DNA of 64,000 bases, taken from assembly GCF_000974985.2 (NCBI RefSeq), contig NZ_LAVA02000052.1, positions 1 through 64,000 of the forward strand, in the 5' to 3' direction. A model generated the notes under the pieces. The model was not told the origin of the DNA and searched no databases. It saw only the letters and a list, made by a program, of their open reading frames with translations. Origin of the DNA: Streptomyces mangrovisoli. Its GTDB lineage: Bacteria; Actinomycetota; Actinomycetes; Streptomycetales; Streptomycetaceae. Position numbers and translations under genes: made by a program. Below, one piece after another: positions 25,367 through 34,147 of the stretch. How positions within the stretch are numbered: position 1 is the first letter of the stretch; each line of letters opens with the position of its first letter.

Positions 25367-27184
25367 CTACTCGACGGTCACGGACTTCGCCAGGTTGCGG
25401 GGCTTGTCGATGTCCCGGCCCAGCGCCTTCGCCGTGTGGTAAGCGAGCAGCTGGAGCGGGATGCCCATGAGGATCGGGTCCAGCTCGTCCTCGTTCTTCG
25501 GGACCACGATGGTCTGGTCCGCCTTCTCCTGCTCCCGGTGGGCCACCGCGAGGATCCGGCCGCTGCGCGCCTTGATCTCCTCCAGGGCGGCGCGGTTCTT
25601 CTCCAGCAGGTCGTCGTCCGGGACGATCGCGACCGTCGGCAGGGCGGGCTCGATCAGGGCCAGCGGGCCGTGCTTGAGCTCGGAGGCCGGGTAGGCCTCG
25701 GCGTGGATGTAGGAGACCTCCTTGAGCTTCAGGGAGGCCTCGCGGGCCACCGGGTAGCCCCGGACCCGGCCGATGAAGAGCATGGAGCGGGCGTCGGCGA
25801 ACTGCTCGGCCAGCTTCTGGATCTCCGCCTCCTGCTCCAGGATCTCGGAGATCTGCGCGGGCAGCTTGCGCAGGCCCTCGATGATCCGCTTGCCGTCGCG
25901 CACCGACAGGTCGCGGGTGCGGCCGAGGTGCAGCGCGAGCAGCGCGAAGGCGACCGTGGTGTTGGTGAAGCACTTGGTGGACACCACGCAGACCTCGGGG
26001 CCCGCGTGCACGTAGACGCCGCCGTCCGCCTCGCGGGCGATCGCCGAACCGACCACGTTGACCACGCCGAGGACGCGCGCGCCCTTGCGCTTGAGCTCCT
26101 GCACGGCGGCCAGCACGTCGTACGTCTCGCCGGACTGGGAGACCGCGATGTAGAGGGTGTCGGGGTCGACGACCGCGTTGCGGTAGCGGAACTCCGAGGC
26201 CGGCTCGGCGTCCGCGGGGATGCGGGCCAGCTCCTCGATCATCTGCGCGCCGATCATGCCGGCGTGGTACGAGGTGCCGCAGCCGAGGATCTTGACCCGG
26301 CGGATCCGGCGGGCCTCGCGGGCGTCCAGGTTCAGGCCGCCGAGGTGCACGGTGGAGAAGCGCTCGTCGATACGGCCGCGCAGCACGCGGTCGACGGCGT
26401 CGGCCTGCTCGCTGATCTCCTTGTGCATGTAGGTGTCGTGGCCGCCCATGTCGTAGGAGGCGGCCTCCCACTCCACGGTGGTGGGCTCGGACGTGGTCCG
26501 GGTGCCCTCGGTGGTGTAGGTGCGGAAGTCGTCGGCCTTGAGGGTGGCCATCTCGCCGTCGTCGAGCGTGACGATCTGGCGGGTGTGGGCGACCAGCGCG
26601 GCGATGTCGGAGGCGACGAACATCTCCTTCTCGCCGATGCCGAGGACGACGGGGGAGCCGTTGCGGGCCACCACGATGCGGTCGGCGAAGTCGGCGTGCA
26701 GCACGGCGATGCCGTAGGTGCCCTCGACGAGCCGCACGGTCTCGCGGACCTTCTCCTCCAGGGTCGCGGCCTGGGAGCGCGAGATGAGGTGGACGAGGAC
26801 CTCGGTGTCGGTCTCCGAGAGGAACTCGACGCCGTCCGCCTCCAGCTTGCGGCGCAGGTCGGCGGCGTTGTCGATGATGCCGTTGTGGACGACGGCGACC
26901 TTGCCCTCGGCGTCCAGGTGCGGGTGGGCGTTCACGTCGGAGGGGGCGCCGTGGGTGGCCCAGCGGGTGTGGGCGATGCCGGTGGTGCCCTTGAAGCGGG
27001 CGGGGACCTTGGCCTCCAGGTCGCGCACCCGGCCCTTGGCCTTGACCGTCCTCAGGCCGGGCGTCTTCGGGGAGGTGATGGCGATGCCGGCCGAGTCGTA
27101 GCCGCGGTACTCCAGACGCTGCAGACCTTCGAGCAGCAGAGGGGCGACGTCACGCTTCCCGATGTATCCGACGATTCCGCACAT
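25367..27184 (-). CDS. glmS: Glutamine-fructose-6-phosphate aminotransferase (isomerising)
   Basis: A 605-aa enzyme that makes glucosamine-6-phosphate from fructose-6-phosphate and glutamine, the first step of UDP-GlcNAc synthesis for peptidoglycan. The N-terminal glutaminase starts MCGIVGYIG with nucleophile C2. Two SIS sugar-isomerase domains follow from about residue 280 (ILGCGTSYHAGMIG; SQSGETYDVLAA), and the C-terminus ends in the family pattern DKPRNLAKSVTVE. The ribozyme that controls glmS in Firmicutes is not seen upstream; instead the leader has 9-bp repeats. Confidence 0.97.
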   Translation of the reverse strand: MCGIVGYIGKRDVAPLLLEGLQRLEYRGYDSAGIAITSPKTPGLRTVKAKGRVRDLEAKVPARFKGTTGIAHTRWATHGAPSDVNAHPHLDAEGKVAVVHNGIIDNAADLRRKLEADGVEFLSETDTEVLVHLISRSQAATLEEKVRETVRLVEGTYGIAVLHADFADRIVVARNGSPVVLGIGEKEMFVASDIAALVAHTRQIVTLDDGEMATLKADDFRTYTTEGTRTTSEPTTVEWEAASYDMGGHDTYMHKEISEQADAVDRVLRGRIDERFSTVHLGGLNLDAREARRIRRVKILGCGTSYHAGMIGAQMIEELARIPADAEPASEFRYRNAVVDPDTLYIAVSQSGETYDVLAAVQELKRKGARVLGVVNVVGSAIAREADGGVYVHAGPEVCVVSTKCFTNTTVAFALLALHLGRTRDLSVRDGKRIIEGLRKLPAQISEILEQEAEIQKLAEQFADARSMLFIGRVRGYPVAREASLKLKEVSYIHAEAYPASELKHGPLALIEPALPTVAIVPDDDLLEKNRAALEEIKARSGRILAVAHREQEKADQTIVVPKNEDELDPILMGIPLQLLAYHTAKALGRDIDKPRNLAKSVTVE

Positions 27185-27234
27185 ATATGGGTATCCAGCT
27201 CTCTCGGCACCACGGCCCCGCCGTGGACGATGTC

Positions 27235-27289
27235 TTCCGGTGCTTCCGGTGCTTCCGGCCTTTCCGGTGCTTCCGGTGTTCTTCCGGCT
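27235..27289. repeat. Short tandem 9-bp repeats in the glmS leader
   Basis: The unit GCTTCCGGT and variants recur about five times upstream of glmS, in the 118 bp separating it from the small gene at 27303. On the mRNA sense strand the unit reads ACCGGAAGC. Confidence 0.7.
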
Positions 27290-27302
27290 CTTGGGCTGCG
27301 GC

Positions 27303-27560
27303 TCAGCCGTAGACGATGCGGCGCAGTTGCCGGAGCGTGAGCTCCGGCGGCGCCACCGCCCGGTATCTCAGGTCCGCCTCGATCCGTCCGAAGATCTCCG
27401 CGTTGACCAGGCCCTGTGCCTGGAGTTCGCGGTGGCGGCGACGGACGTACGCCTCCGTCGTCTCGTCGAAGAAGGCGAGCACGTCCTGGACCACGCGCAG
27501 TGCCTCGCCCCGGGTGAGGGCGGTGGACCGCGTCAGATGATCGAGGAGTTCGTCGTGCAC
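27303..27560 (-). CDS. Small conserved cytoplasmic protein, function unknown
   Basis: An 85-aa, mainly helical protein rich in Arg, Glu and Leu, starting at GTG 27560. AGGA lies about 8 nt upstream; a TTG at 27596 gives a longer frame without better support. I do not recognise a family. It lies just upstream of glmS on the same strand and may share its transcript. Confidence 0.65.
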   Translation of the reverse strand: MHDELLDHLTRSTALTRGEALRVVQDVLAFFDETTEAYVRRRHRELQAQGLVNAEIFGRIEADLRYRAVAPPELTLRQLRRIVYG

Positions 27561-27710
27561 TCGGTAGATCCTGAGGCACCGGTCCCGGTTTCGCAAGAAT
27601 CCTGCCCGATTCCGGGCAAGGGGCTGTTGGATCTCTCATGAGGTGCTGTTCGCGCAATGTCCATCCCGTGTCCTGCGCCACGTTGCCCGCGTAGACGAGT
27701 TTCAGACGCC

Positions 27711-29291
27711 ATGGACATTCCTCGCATGGGCGTACCCGACCAGCTCGCCGAGCGCATGAGCATGGCCGAGCAGCATGAGTACCTGCGCGCCAGATTCTCC
27801 CGGCGCACGATGATCAGAGGCGGTGCCGTGACGCTCGGCGCCGTCACGGGCGGCACCTTCGTGGCGGGCGGTACCGCCCAGGCCGCGGTGCCCACCCAGT
27901 CCACCGCCACCTCGTCCGAGAAGGTCGACGGCGCCCTCGTCGCCCCCTTCGGCCGGCACCTCGCCTACGGCAGCGACCCGCGCACGGAGATCACCGTCTC
28001 CTGGCAGGTCCCCGTCGTCGTGGACAAGCCGTTCATCCGGATCGGCGCCTCCCCGTGGGACCTCTCCCGCAAGATCTCCGCCGAGGTCCGCACCCTCTAC
28101 ACCCCGGCCGGTGTCGGTGCCAGCGCCGACCACTACCAGTACTACCTGCACGCCAAGCTCACGAACCTGCGCCCCGGCAAGACGTATTACTACGGCGTCG
28201 GCCACGCGGGCTTCGACCCGGCCGAGCGCCACCTGCTGGGCACCCTCGGCACCTTCACGACCGCCCCCTCCTCGAAGGAGCCGTTCACCTTCACGGCCTT
28301 CGGCGACCAGGGCGTCAGCTACCACGGCCTGGCCAACGACGCCCTGATCCTCGGCCAGAACCCCACCTTCCACCTGCACGCCGGCGACATCGCCTACGCC
28401 GACCCGTCCGGCGCCGGCAAGACCGCCGACACCGGCTTCGATTCGCGGGTGTGGGACCAGTTCCTCGCCCAGACCGAGTCGGTCGCCAAGTCCGTGCCGT
28501 GGATGGTCTCCTACGGCAACCACGACATGGAGGCCTGGTACTCGCCCAACGGCTACGGCGGCGAGGAGGCCCGCTTCACCCTCCCCGACAACGGGCCGGA
28601 CAAGAAGAACCTGCCGGGCGTCTACACCTTCGTGCACGGCAACACGGCGATCATCTCGCTGGACCCGAACGACGTGTCCTTCGAGATCCCGGCCAACCTC
28701 GGCATCTCCGGCGGCACCCAGACCACGTGGCTGGAAGGCCAGCTGAAGAAGTACCGGGCGTCGAAGGACATCGACTTCGTCGTCGTCTTCTTCCACCACT
28801 GCGCCTACTGCACCTCCACCGCGCACGCCTCGGAGGGGGGCGTGCGCCAGGAGTGGGTGCCGCTGTTCGACAAGTACTCGGTGGACCTGGTCATCAACGG
28901 CCACAACCACCAGTACGAGCGCACCGACGTGATCAAGGGCAACCAGGTCGTCAAGAAGCTGCCGATCGGCGAGACGGCCTACTCGGACACCGAGGGCACC
29001 GTGTACGTCACGGCGGGCGCCGCGGGCCGCAGCCTGTACGCGTTCACCGCGCCGGACTCCTACGAGGGCCACCTGAACGAGGTCGACTCCGTCGCCTCCT
29101 TCATCAACACCAAGGACGGCAAGGTCAACGAGACCGTCACCTGGTCGCGGGTGCGCTACCTCAACTACTCGTTCCTGCGCGTGGACGTCGAGCCGGCGCC
29201 GCGGGGCCACTACGCCAAGCTGGTGGTCTCCGGCATCGCCGAGACCGGCGACCGCATCGACCACTTCACGGTGGCGCGCAAGGCCAAGTAG
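27711..29291 (+). CDS. Tat-exported purple acid phosphatase (metallophosphoesterase)
   Basis: A 526-aa secreted phosphatase. The twin-Arg motif SRRTMIRGG (about residues 30-38) begins a Tat signal ending near TAQA. A fibronectin-like purple-acid-phosphatase N-domain follows, then the dinuclear metal site motifs GDQG, GDIAYAD, GNHD, FHHCAYC and GHNHQYE. It should release phosphate from organic esters outside the cell. PhoP control would be expected, but I saw no convincing PHO box. The start is uncertain: ATGs at 27711, 27726 and 27756 all lack a strong Shine-Dalgarno. Confidence 0.9.
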   Translation: MDIPRMGVPDQLAERMSMAEQHEYLRARFSRRTMIRGGAVTLGAVTGGTFVAGGTAQAAVPTQSTATSSEKVDGALVAPFGRHLAYGSDPRTEITVSWQVPVVVDKPFIRIGASPWDLSRKISAEVRTLYTPAGVGASADHYQYYLHAKLTNLRPGKTYYYGVGHAGFDPAERHLLGTLGTFTTAPSSKEPFTFTAFGDQGVSYHGLANDALILGQNPTFHLHAGDIAYADPSGAGKTADTGFDSRVWDQFLAQTESVAKSVPWMVSYGNHDMEAWYSPNGYGGEEARFTLPDNGPDKKNLPGVYTFVHGNTAIISLDPNDVSFEIPANLGISGGTQTTWLEGQLKKYRASKDIDFVVVFFHHCAYCTSTAHASEGGVRQEWVPLFDKYSVDLVINGHNHQYERTDVIKGNQVVKKLPIGETAYSDTEGTVYVTAGAAGRSLYAFTAPDSYEGHLNEVDSVASFINTKDGKVNETVTWSRVRYLNYSFLRVDVEPAPRGHYAKLVVSGIAETGDRIDHFTVARKAK

Positions 29292-29627
29292 GCGGCGCGA
29301 CGCACACGGGCGGCCCGGCCGCGCCTTCCGGCGCCCGCCGGGCCGCCCGTACCACCACGCGCCGCCCCCGACGGACCCGCCCGCGGCCCCCGCGCGGGCG
29401 GGTTCCGCGGGGGCGGTCGGGCCGTTCGCGCAGTTCCCCGCGCCCCTGATCAATCACCCTGCGGGCCGGTGGGGGCTGGTCGCGCAGTTCCCCGCGCCCC
29501 TTTCAGGGGCCCGGGCAGCCGTGCCCCGAAAGGGGCGCGGGGAACTGCGCGACCAGCCCTCCACCGCCCCGCGGCCGGCCCGGGCGGGGTCCACCGTTCC
29601 GAGGCAGCAGCCGCCGGTCGCCCGTCC
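29292..29627. other. Intergenic region with three dispersed elements
   Basis: No gene is supported in this 336-bp gap between the converging purple acid phosphatase and DUF4429 genes. The content is the repeat cluster at 29427-29551 plus GC-rich spacer. Confidence 0.6.
29427..29551. repeat. Dispersed 20-bp GC elements (copies 7-9)
   Basis: Copies at 29427-29446 and 29481-29500 are minus-oriented; the copy at 29532-29551 is plus-oriented. The last two face each other with complementary flanks (CTTTCAGGGG and CCCCGAAAGG) and can form a long stem. Confidence 0.85.
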
Positions 29628-30512
29628 TCACAGGCGTCTGAGCACCGCCCGCTTGGCCAGGGTGAACTCCGCGTCCGTCAGGACGCCCGCGCGGCGCAGC
29701 TCGCCCAGTTCGCGCAGCCGTCGCAGCAGCGCGTCGTGGCCGTCTCCGGCGGGCGGTCGCGCGGCCTGAGCGGGCACCTTCGAGGCCGGAGCCGCCCCGG
29801 GGCCGCCCGCCGCCCGCGGGTGCGGCAGCCGTGCCCGCACGGCCGCCGCGACGAGCGCCGTCAGCGGGTCCCCGCGAAAGCCCCACAGCTCCACGGCGTG
29901 CGGGTCGTACCTCGGGGGCGCCCCGCACGGCGCGCCGCGCACGGTGAAGCGCAGAAAGCCGTTCGCCGGCCCGGTCGCCGGGCGCCACTCCACCGCGGCG
30001 ATGTCCGCGACGGGCAGGGTGCGGGCGCCGGCCGCGGCCTTGGCGTCCTCCGTCCGCCGGTTCCACTCCAGGCGCACCCGCTCGCCGTCGAAGCTCGCGG
30101 TGCCGTCCCCGGCGGACGCCGACACCGGCACCGCGGGCCCCGGCAGCAGCCAGGCGGCCACCGGTTCGGCCGGTGGCGCGTCGAGCCGCAGCGCGCCGCG
30201 CACCTCCTCGGCGACATATCCGGCGACGCCGTACCGGTCGGCGTCCACGAGCAGCCGGTAGGGGTCGTCGCCCGCGCCGAGCCGGCCGCCGGTGGCGTGC
30301 AGCAGCGGGTCCGCGCCGTCGCGCAGCCGCAGCCTCAGCCGCCCGGCCCGCCGGCCCTGTTCGAACGAGACCCCCGCGAGTGCCCGCAGTGGTACGTCCA
30401 GTTCGCCCAGGGTCCGGCGGAACGGGCTGACGCTCCGGTGCCGGCCGGGCGTCAGCCGCAGGGCGTCGCCGTGGAGCACCCACGCGCCGTCCCGCTGGAG
30501 GATCTCGGCCAT
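29628..30512 (-). CDS. DUF4429 protein with C-terminal SHOCT motif
   Basis: A 294-aa cytoplasmic protein. Two tandem copies of a beta-rich DUF4429-like domain are visible (about residues 1-110 and 135-230), each with a W/F-rich strand pattern. A Pro/Ala linker follows, then a C-terminal SHOCT helix pair (LLRRLRELGELRRAGVLTDAEFTLAKRAVL). SHOCT motifs are thought to mediate oligomerisation or interactions. Function unknown. It begins only 31 bp after desD on the same strand, so it may be read through from the desferrioxamine operon. Confidence 0.82.
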   Translation of the reverse strand: MAEILQRDGAWVLHGDALRLTPGRHRSVSPFRRTLGELDVPLRALAGVSFEQGRRAGRLRLRLRDGADPLLHATGGRLGAGDDPYRLLVDADRYGVAGYVAEEVRGALRLDAPPAEPVAAWLLPGPAVPVSASAGDGTASFDGERVRLEWNRRTEDAKAAAGARTLPVADIAAVEWRPATGPANGFLRFTVRGAPCGAPPRYDPHAVELWGFRGDPLTALVAAAVRARLPHPRAAGGPGAAPASKVPAQAARPPAGDGHDALLRRLRELGELRRAGVLTDAEFTLAKRAVLRRL

Positions 30513-30543
30513 GGGTGCATGGTCCCACCGGCCGCCGCCCGCG

Positions 30544-32319
30544 TCAGAACACGGCGAGCGGGTTGCGCAGGGTGCCGACCAGCTGGAGCGCGCCGGAGGG
30601 ATCCGCCAGGTCGACCATCTGCCGGTTGTCGCGCAACTGGAGCCGGTTCAGGCAGGACAGCGCGAACTCGGGCGCGAACAGGTCGTACTGCCGGAACTTG
30701 TCGGCGAGTTCGGGTGCCGAGTCCTGATAGGCGCGGCTGACCTCGGTGACCGTCCGCCAGAAGGCGTCCTCGGCCAGGATGCCCTCGGCCGCCAACTGGG
30801 CGGCGAGGAACCGGAAGAAGCAGTCGAAGACGTCCGTGAAGATCGACAGGAGCTTCATGTCCTCCGGCACCTCGGCGCGGATCCGCCGCACCTCGGGCGG
30901 GAGCACGGCGTCCGGGTCCATCACCACGATCTCCTCGGCGATGTCCTTGTAGACCGCCCGCCGCACCACGCCGTCCTCCAGCACCAGGATCACGTTCTCG
31001 CCGTGCGGCATGAACACCAGGTCGTAGGCGTAGAAGCTGTGCAGGAGGGGGACGTAGTACGCCTCCAGATAGCGCCTGAGCCACTCGGTGGGGGCCAGCC
31101 CGGACCGCTCGACCAGGGCGCCCGCGAACGACGCGCCCGTGTGGTCGACATGGAGCAGGGACGCCATGGTGGCGAGCGACTCGCCGTCCCGGAGCGCCGG
31201 CACCGGGCTCTCCCGCCACAGCGCCGCCAGCATCTTGCGGTACGGCGAGTAGCGGTCGGTCGCCTGCTCGTACTCCAGGTGCCGGTAGCCCACGGCGGCC
31301 CGCTCGCGGATGACCGACAGGCCGGACTCCTTGAGCACCGGGTCGTTCGCGACCAGCTGGGCGAGCCAGTCGTTGATGGCCGGGGTCGCCTCCATGTAGG
31401 CGGCCGAGAGGCCCCGCATGAAGCCCATGTTGAGCACGGACAGCGCCGTCTTCACATAGTGCTTCCCGGGGTGGGAGCGGTTGAAGAAGGTCCGGATGGA
31501 TTGCTGGGCCAGATACTCGTCGTCGCCCTCGCCGAGGCAGACCAGCAGCTCCCGGGCGACCTCGGCGGCGAAGGTGACGGAGAGCTTGTTCCACCACTGC
31601 CAGGGGTGGACGGGTATGAGCAGGTAGTCCGCCGGGTCGAGGCCGCGCCCGCGCAGCGTGGCGGCGAAGCGCTCGACGGTCTCCTCGCCCAGCTCCGCGC
31701 GCAGGAAGGACTCGTACTCGATGCCCGCGCCCGCGGTGAACGCGGCGCGCGAGCGGTGCGCGGCCAGCCAGACCAGGCGGACCGGGCTCGCGGTCTCCGG
31801 CGCGTACGCCAGGTACTCGTGGACGCCGAAGCCGAGCCGGCCGTTGTTGGCGACGAAGCAGGGGTGGCCCTCGGTCATCCCGGTCTCGATGGCCTGGAAG
31901 CCGCGCTCCAGCAGGTCGGCGGAGGCGACCTGCTCCTTGGCGAGCTTGTAGCAGGTGCCGGAGAGGGTGGAGGAGATCTCCTCCAGATAGACCGGCAGGA
32001 TCTCGTCGGCGAGGCCCAGGGAGTCCTTCAGCTCGATGAAGAAGTCCAGGGCGGCGAGCGGGAGTTCGGCGCCGTCACGCGTCCGGGTGATGGAGTCGGC
32101 GGCCACCTGCCAGTGGTCCAGGGCGCGCCGTTCGGCGGTGAAGCGGTAGCGGGTGAGGCCGTCGTCGCCGCGGACGGTGAACCCCGTGCCGTCCGGCTCC
32201 GGCTCGGGCGTGATCAGCCGCTCGTGCGCGAACTCCGCGAGCGCCTTGCGCACGAGCAGGCGGTTGGCCCGCTCCCAGTGCTCGGGGGTCAGGTGGGTGA
32301 CGGCGTCGGCGGGCCTCAT
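30544..32319 (-). CDS. desD: Desferrioxamine synthetase DesD (NIS synthetase)
   Basis: A 591-aa IucA/IucC-type NRPS-independent siderophore synthetase. It uses ATP to trimerise and cyclise N-hydroxy-N-succinylcadaverine units into desferrioxamine E, and with the N-acetyl unit gives desferrioxamine B. The ATP-binding IucA/C core contains HPGKHYVKTALSV and HPWQWWN, and a FhuF-like C-terminal domain includes MPHGENVILV. The length is normal. The start overlaps the desC stop by 4 bp. It is last in desABCD. Confidence 0.96.
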   Translation of the reverse strand: MRPADAVTHLTPEHWERANRLLVRKALAEFAHERLITPEPEPDGTGFTVRGDDGLTRYRFTAERRALDHWQVAADSITRTRDGAELPLAALDFFIELKDSLGLADEILPVYLEEISSTLSGTCYKLAKEQVASADLLERGFQAIETGMTEGHPCFVANNGRLGFGVHEYLAYAPETASPVRLVWLAAHRSRAAFTAGAGIEYESFLRAELGEETVERFAATLRGRGLDPADYLLIPVHPWQWWNKLSVTFAAEVARELLVCLGEGDDEYLAQQSIRTFFNRSHPGKHYVKTALSVLNMGFMRGLSAAYMEATPAINDWLAQLVANDPVLKESGLSVIRERAAVGYRHLEYEQATDRYSPYRKMLAALWRESPVPALRDGESLATMASLLHVDHTGASFAGALVERSGLAPTEWLRRYLEAYYVPLLHSFYAYDLVFMPHGENVILVLEDGVVRRAVYKDIAEEIVVMDPDAVLPPEVRRIRAEVPEDMKLLSIFTDVFDCFFRFLAAQLAAEGILAEDAFWRTVTEVSRAYQDSAPELADKFRQYDLFAPEFALSCLNRLQLRDNRQMVDLADPSGALQLVGTLRNPLAVF

Positions 32320-32864
32320 GCGGACACCGCCTTCTCGAAGTCCTCGCGGGTGCAGAAGCTGAGCAGCGCCTTCTTCTCCGGCTTGACGATCTCCCGCTCG
32401 GGCACGAACCCGACGGCCGCGTTCAGGGCGTGCACGGCGGTGTTGGCGACGTCCGGTTCGACCACGACCCGGTGCACCGCCGGGTCGGCGAACAGGTGGG
32501 TCATGACGGCGGTGATGACGGCCCGGGTGAAGCCGTGCACGGGCCGGTCGGTCGGCGCGACCAGGAAGTGCATCCCGACGTCGCCGGGCCGCGGCTCGTA
32601 CAGCCCGACGAGTTCGCGGTGCGCGGGGTCGTAGTGCTCCATCAGGAAGGCGGGGGTGCCGTCGCGCAGCCCCAGCAGGGCGTGGTGGTGCTCGTCGGCG
32701 GCGATCTCCATGTAGGCGCGCTCGACGTCCTCCAGGCGGGCGTCCTGCATCATCCAGAAGGCCGCCTTGGGGTGGGTGACCCAGGCGTGCAGCGACTCGG
32801 CGTCCCGCAGCGGGTCCAGGGGGCGCAGGGTGAGGATGCCGATGCCGGCGGTGGTGGTGCTCAT
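32316..32864 (-). CDS. desC: Siderophore acyltransferase DesC
   Basis: A 182-aa GNAT-fold acyltransferase that acylates N-hydroxycadaverine with succinyl- or acetyl-CoA, and other acyl-CoAs in some strains. It has the IucB-like profile ending in HRVVVEPDVANTAVHALNAAVGFVPEREI. Its ATG overlaps the desB stop and its stop overlaps desD, both by 4 bp, so the block is translationally coupled. Confidence 0.95.
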   Translation of the reverse strand: MSTTTAGIGILTLRPLDPLRDAESLHAWVTHPKAAFWMMQDARLEDVERAYMEIAADEHHHALLGLRDGTPAFLMEHYDPAHRELVGLYEPRPGDVGMHFLVAPTDRPVHGFTRAVITAVMTHLFADPAVHRVVVEPDVANTAVHALNAAVGFVPEREIVKPEKKALLSFCTREDFEKAVSA

Positions 32865-34147
32865 ACGGAGAACTCCTGGAAGGCGATCGTCTTCTCGATC
32901 GGGTAGTACTCGGTGCCGAGCAGCTCGCGGATGATGCAGGAGTTGCGGTACGGGCCCATGCCGAGGTCGGGGCTGGTGATGCTGTGCGTGTGCACGCCGG
33001 CGTTCTGCAGGAACACGCCGCGGCCGGTGACGTCGACGGAGTAGTTGCGGGCGACGTCGAAGCGGCCGTGGCCGTCGAAGCGGAGGCGGTCGCGGATCGG
33101 GCCGAGGAAGGCCGGGGGCTCGTAGTGGTAGCCGGTGGCCAGCACGACGGCCTCGGTGGTGATCTCGAAGTCCTTGTCCTGCTCGTCCTGGTGGAAGCCC
33201 AGGGTGTGTCCGTCGCCGTCCCGACGGGCGGCGACGAGCGAGGAGTTGGTGAGCAGACGGGTGGTGAGGGGGGTGTCGCCGCTCTCGACGTTCTTCTGGT
33301 ACAGCAGGTCGAAGATCGCGTCGATGAGGTCCGAGTTGATGCCCTTGAACAGGCCCTTCTGCTGCTTCTCCAGCCGGTAGCGGGTCTCCTCGGGCAGCGC
33401 CCGGAAGTAGTCGATGTAGTCCGGGGAGGTCATCTCCAGGGTCAGCTTGGTGTACTCCAGCGGGAAGAACCGCGGGGAGCGGGTGACCCAGTTGAGCTGG
33501 TAGCCGTGGACGTCGATCTCGGCGAGCAGCTCGTGGTAGATCTCCGCGGCGCTCTGCCCGCTGCCGACGATCGTGATCGACTTCTTCGCCTGGAGCTCCG
33601 CCTTGCGGTGCATGTACTGCGCGGTGTGGACGACGTCCTTCGTCAACTCCCGGCAGACCTCGGGCACATAGGGCACGGTGCCGGTGCCGAGCACCAGCCG
33701 GCGGGCCCGGTGGGTCTCGCCGGCCGCCGTGTGCACGAGGTAGATCCCGTCCTCGTGGCGGACCTCGGTGACGGTGGTGGAGAAGCGGACGCAGGAGAGC
33801 TTCCCGGCGGCCCAGCGGCAGTAGTCGTCGTACTCGACGCGCAGCGGGTAGAAGTTCTCCCGGATGTAGAACGGGTACAGCCGGCCCTTCTCCTTCAGGT
33901 AGCTGAGGAAGGAGTACGGCGACGTCGGGTCGGCCAGGGTGACCAGGTCCGACATGAACGGGGTCTGCAGGTGGGCGCCGTCGAGGAACATGCCCGCGTG
34001 CCATTCGAAGTCCGGCTTGGCGTCGAGGAAGAGGCCGTCGAGCCCGTCGATGGGCTCGGTCAGGCAGGCCAGTCCCAGGTTGAAGGGGCCGAGCCCGATG
34101 CCCACGAAGTCGTAGGTCCTGTCCGGGGTTTCAGCAAGCGCGGTCAA
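32861..34147 (-). CDS. desB: Cadaverine N-monooxygenase DesB
   Basis: A 428-aa FAD- and NADPH-dependent N-hydroxylating monooxygenase (IucD/PvdA family) that converts cadaverine to N-hydroxycadaverine. The FAD motif is GIGLGPFNLGL near residues 17-27, the NADPH motif GSGQSAAEIYHEL is mid-protein, and LATGYHYE lies in the C-terminal third. The N-terminus overlaps the end of desA by 17 bp. Confidence 0.95.
   Translation of the reverse strand: MTALAETPDRTYDFVGIGLGPFNLGLACLTEPIDGLDGLFLDAKPDFEWHAGMFLDGAHLQTPFMSDLVTLADPTSPYSFLSYLKEKGRLYPFYIRENFYPLRVEYDDYCRWAAGKLSCVRFSTTVTEVRHEDGIYLVHTAAGETHRARRLVLGTGTVPYVPEVCRELTKDVVHTAQYMHRKAELQAKKSITIVGSGQSAAEIYHELLAEIDVHGYQLNWVTRSPRFFPLEYTKLTLEMTSPDYIDYFRALPEETRYRLEKQQKGLFKGINSDLIDAIFDLLYQKNVESGDTPLTTRLLTNSSLVAARRDGDGHTLGFHQDEQDKDFEITTEAVVLATGYHYEPPAFLGPIRDRLRFDGHGRFDVARNYSVDVTGRGVFLQNAGVHTHSITSPDLGMGPYRNSCIIRELLGTEYYPIEKTIAFQEFSV

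Noticed and set aside
27185..27302. glmS ribozyme
   Set aside because: The leader is short, repeat-like and GC-rich, with no resemblance to the ribozyme core. The class is not known for streptomycetes.
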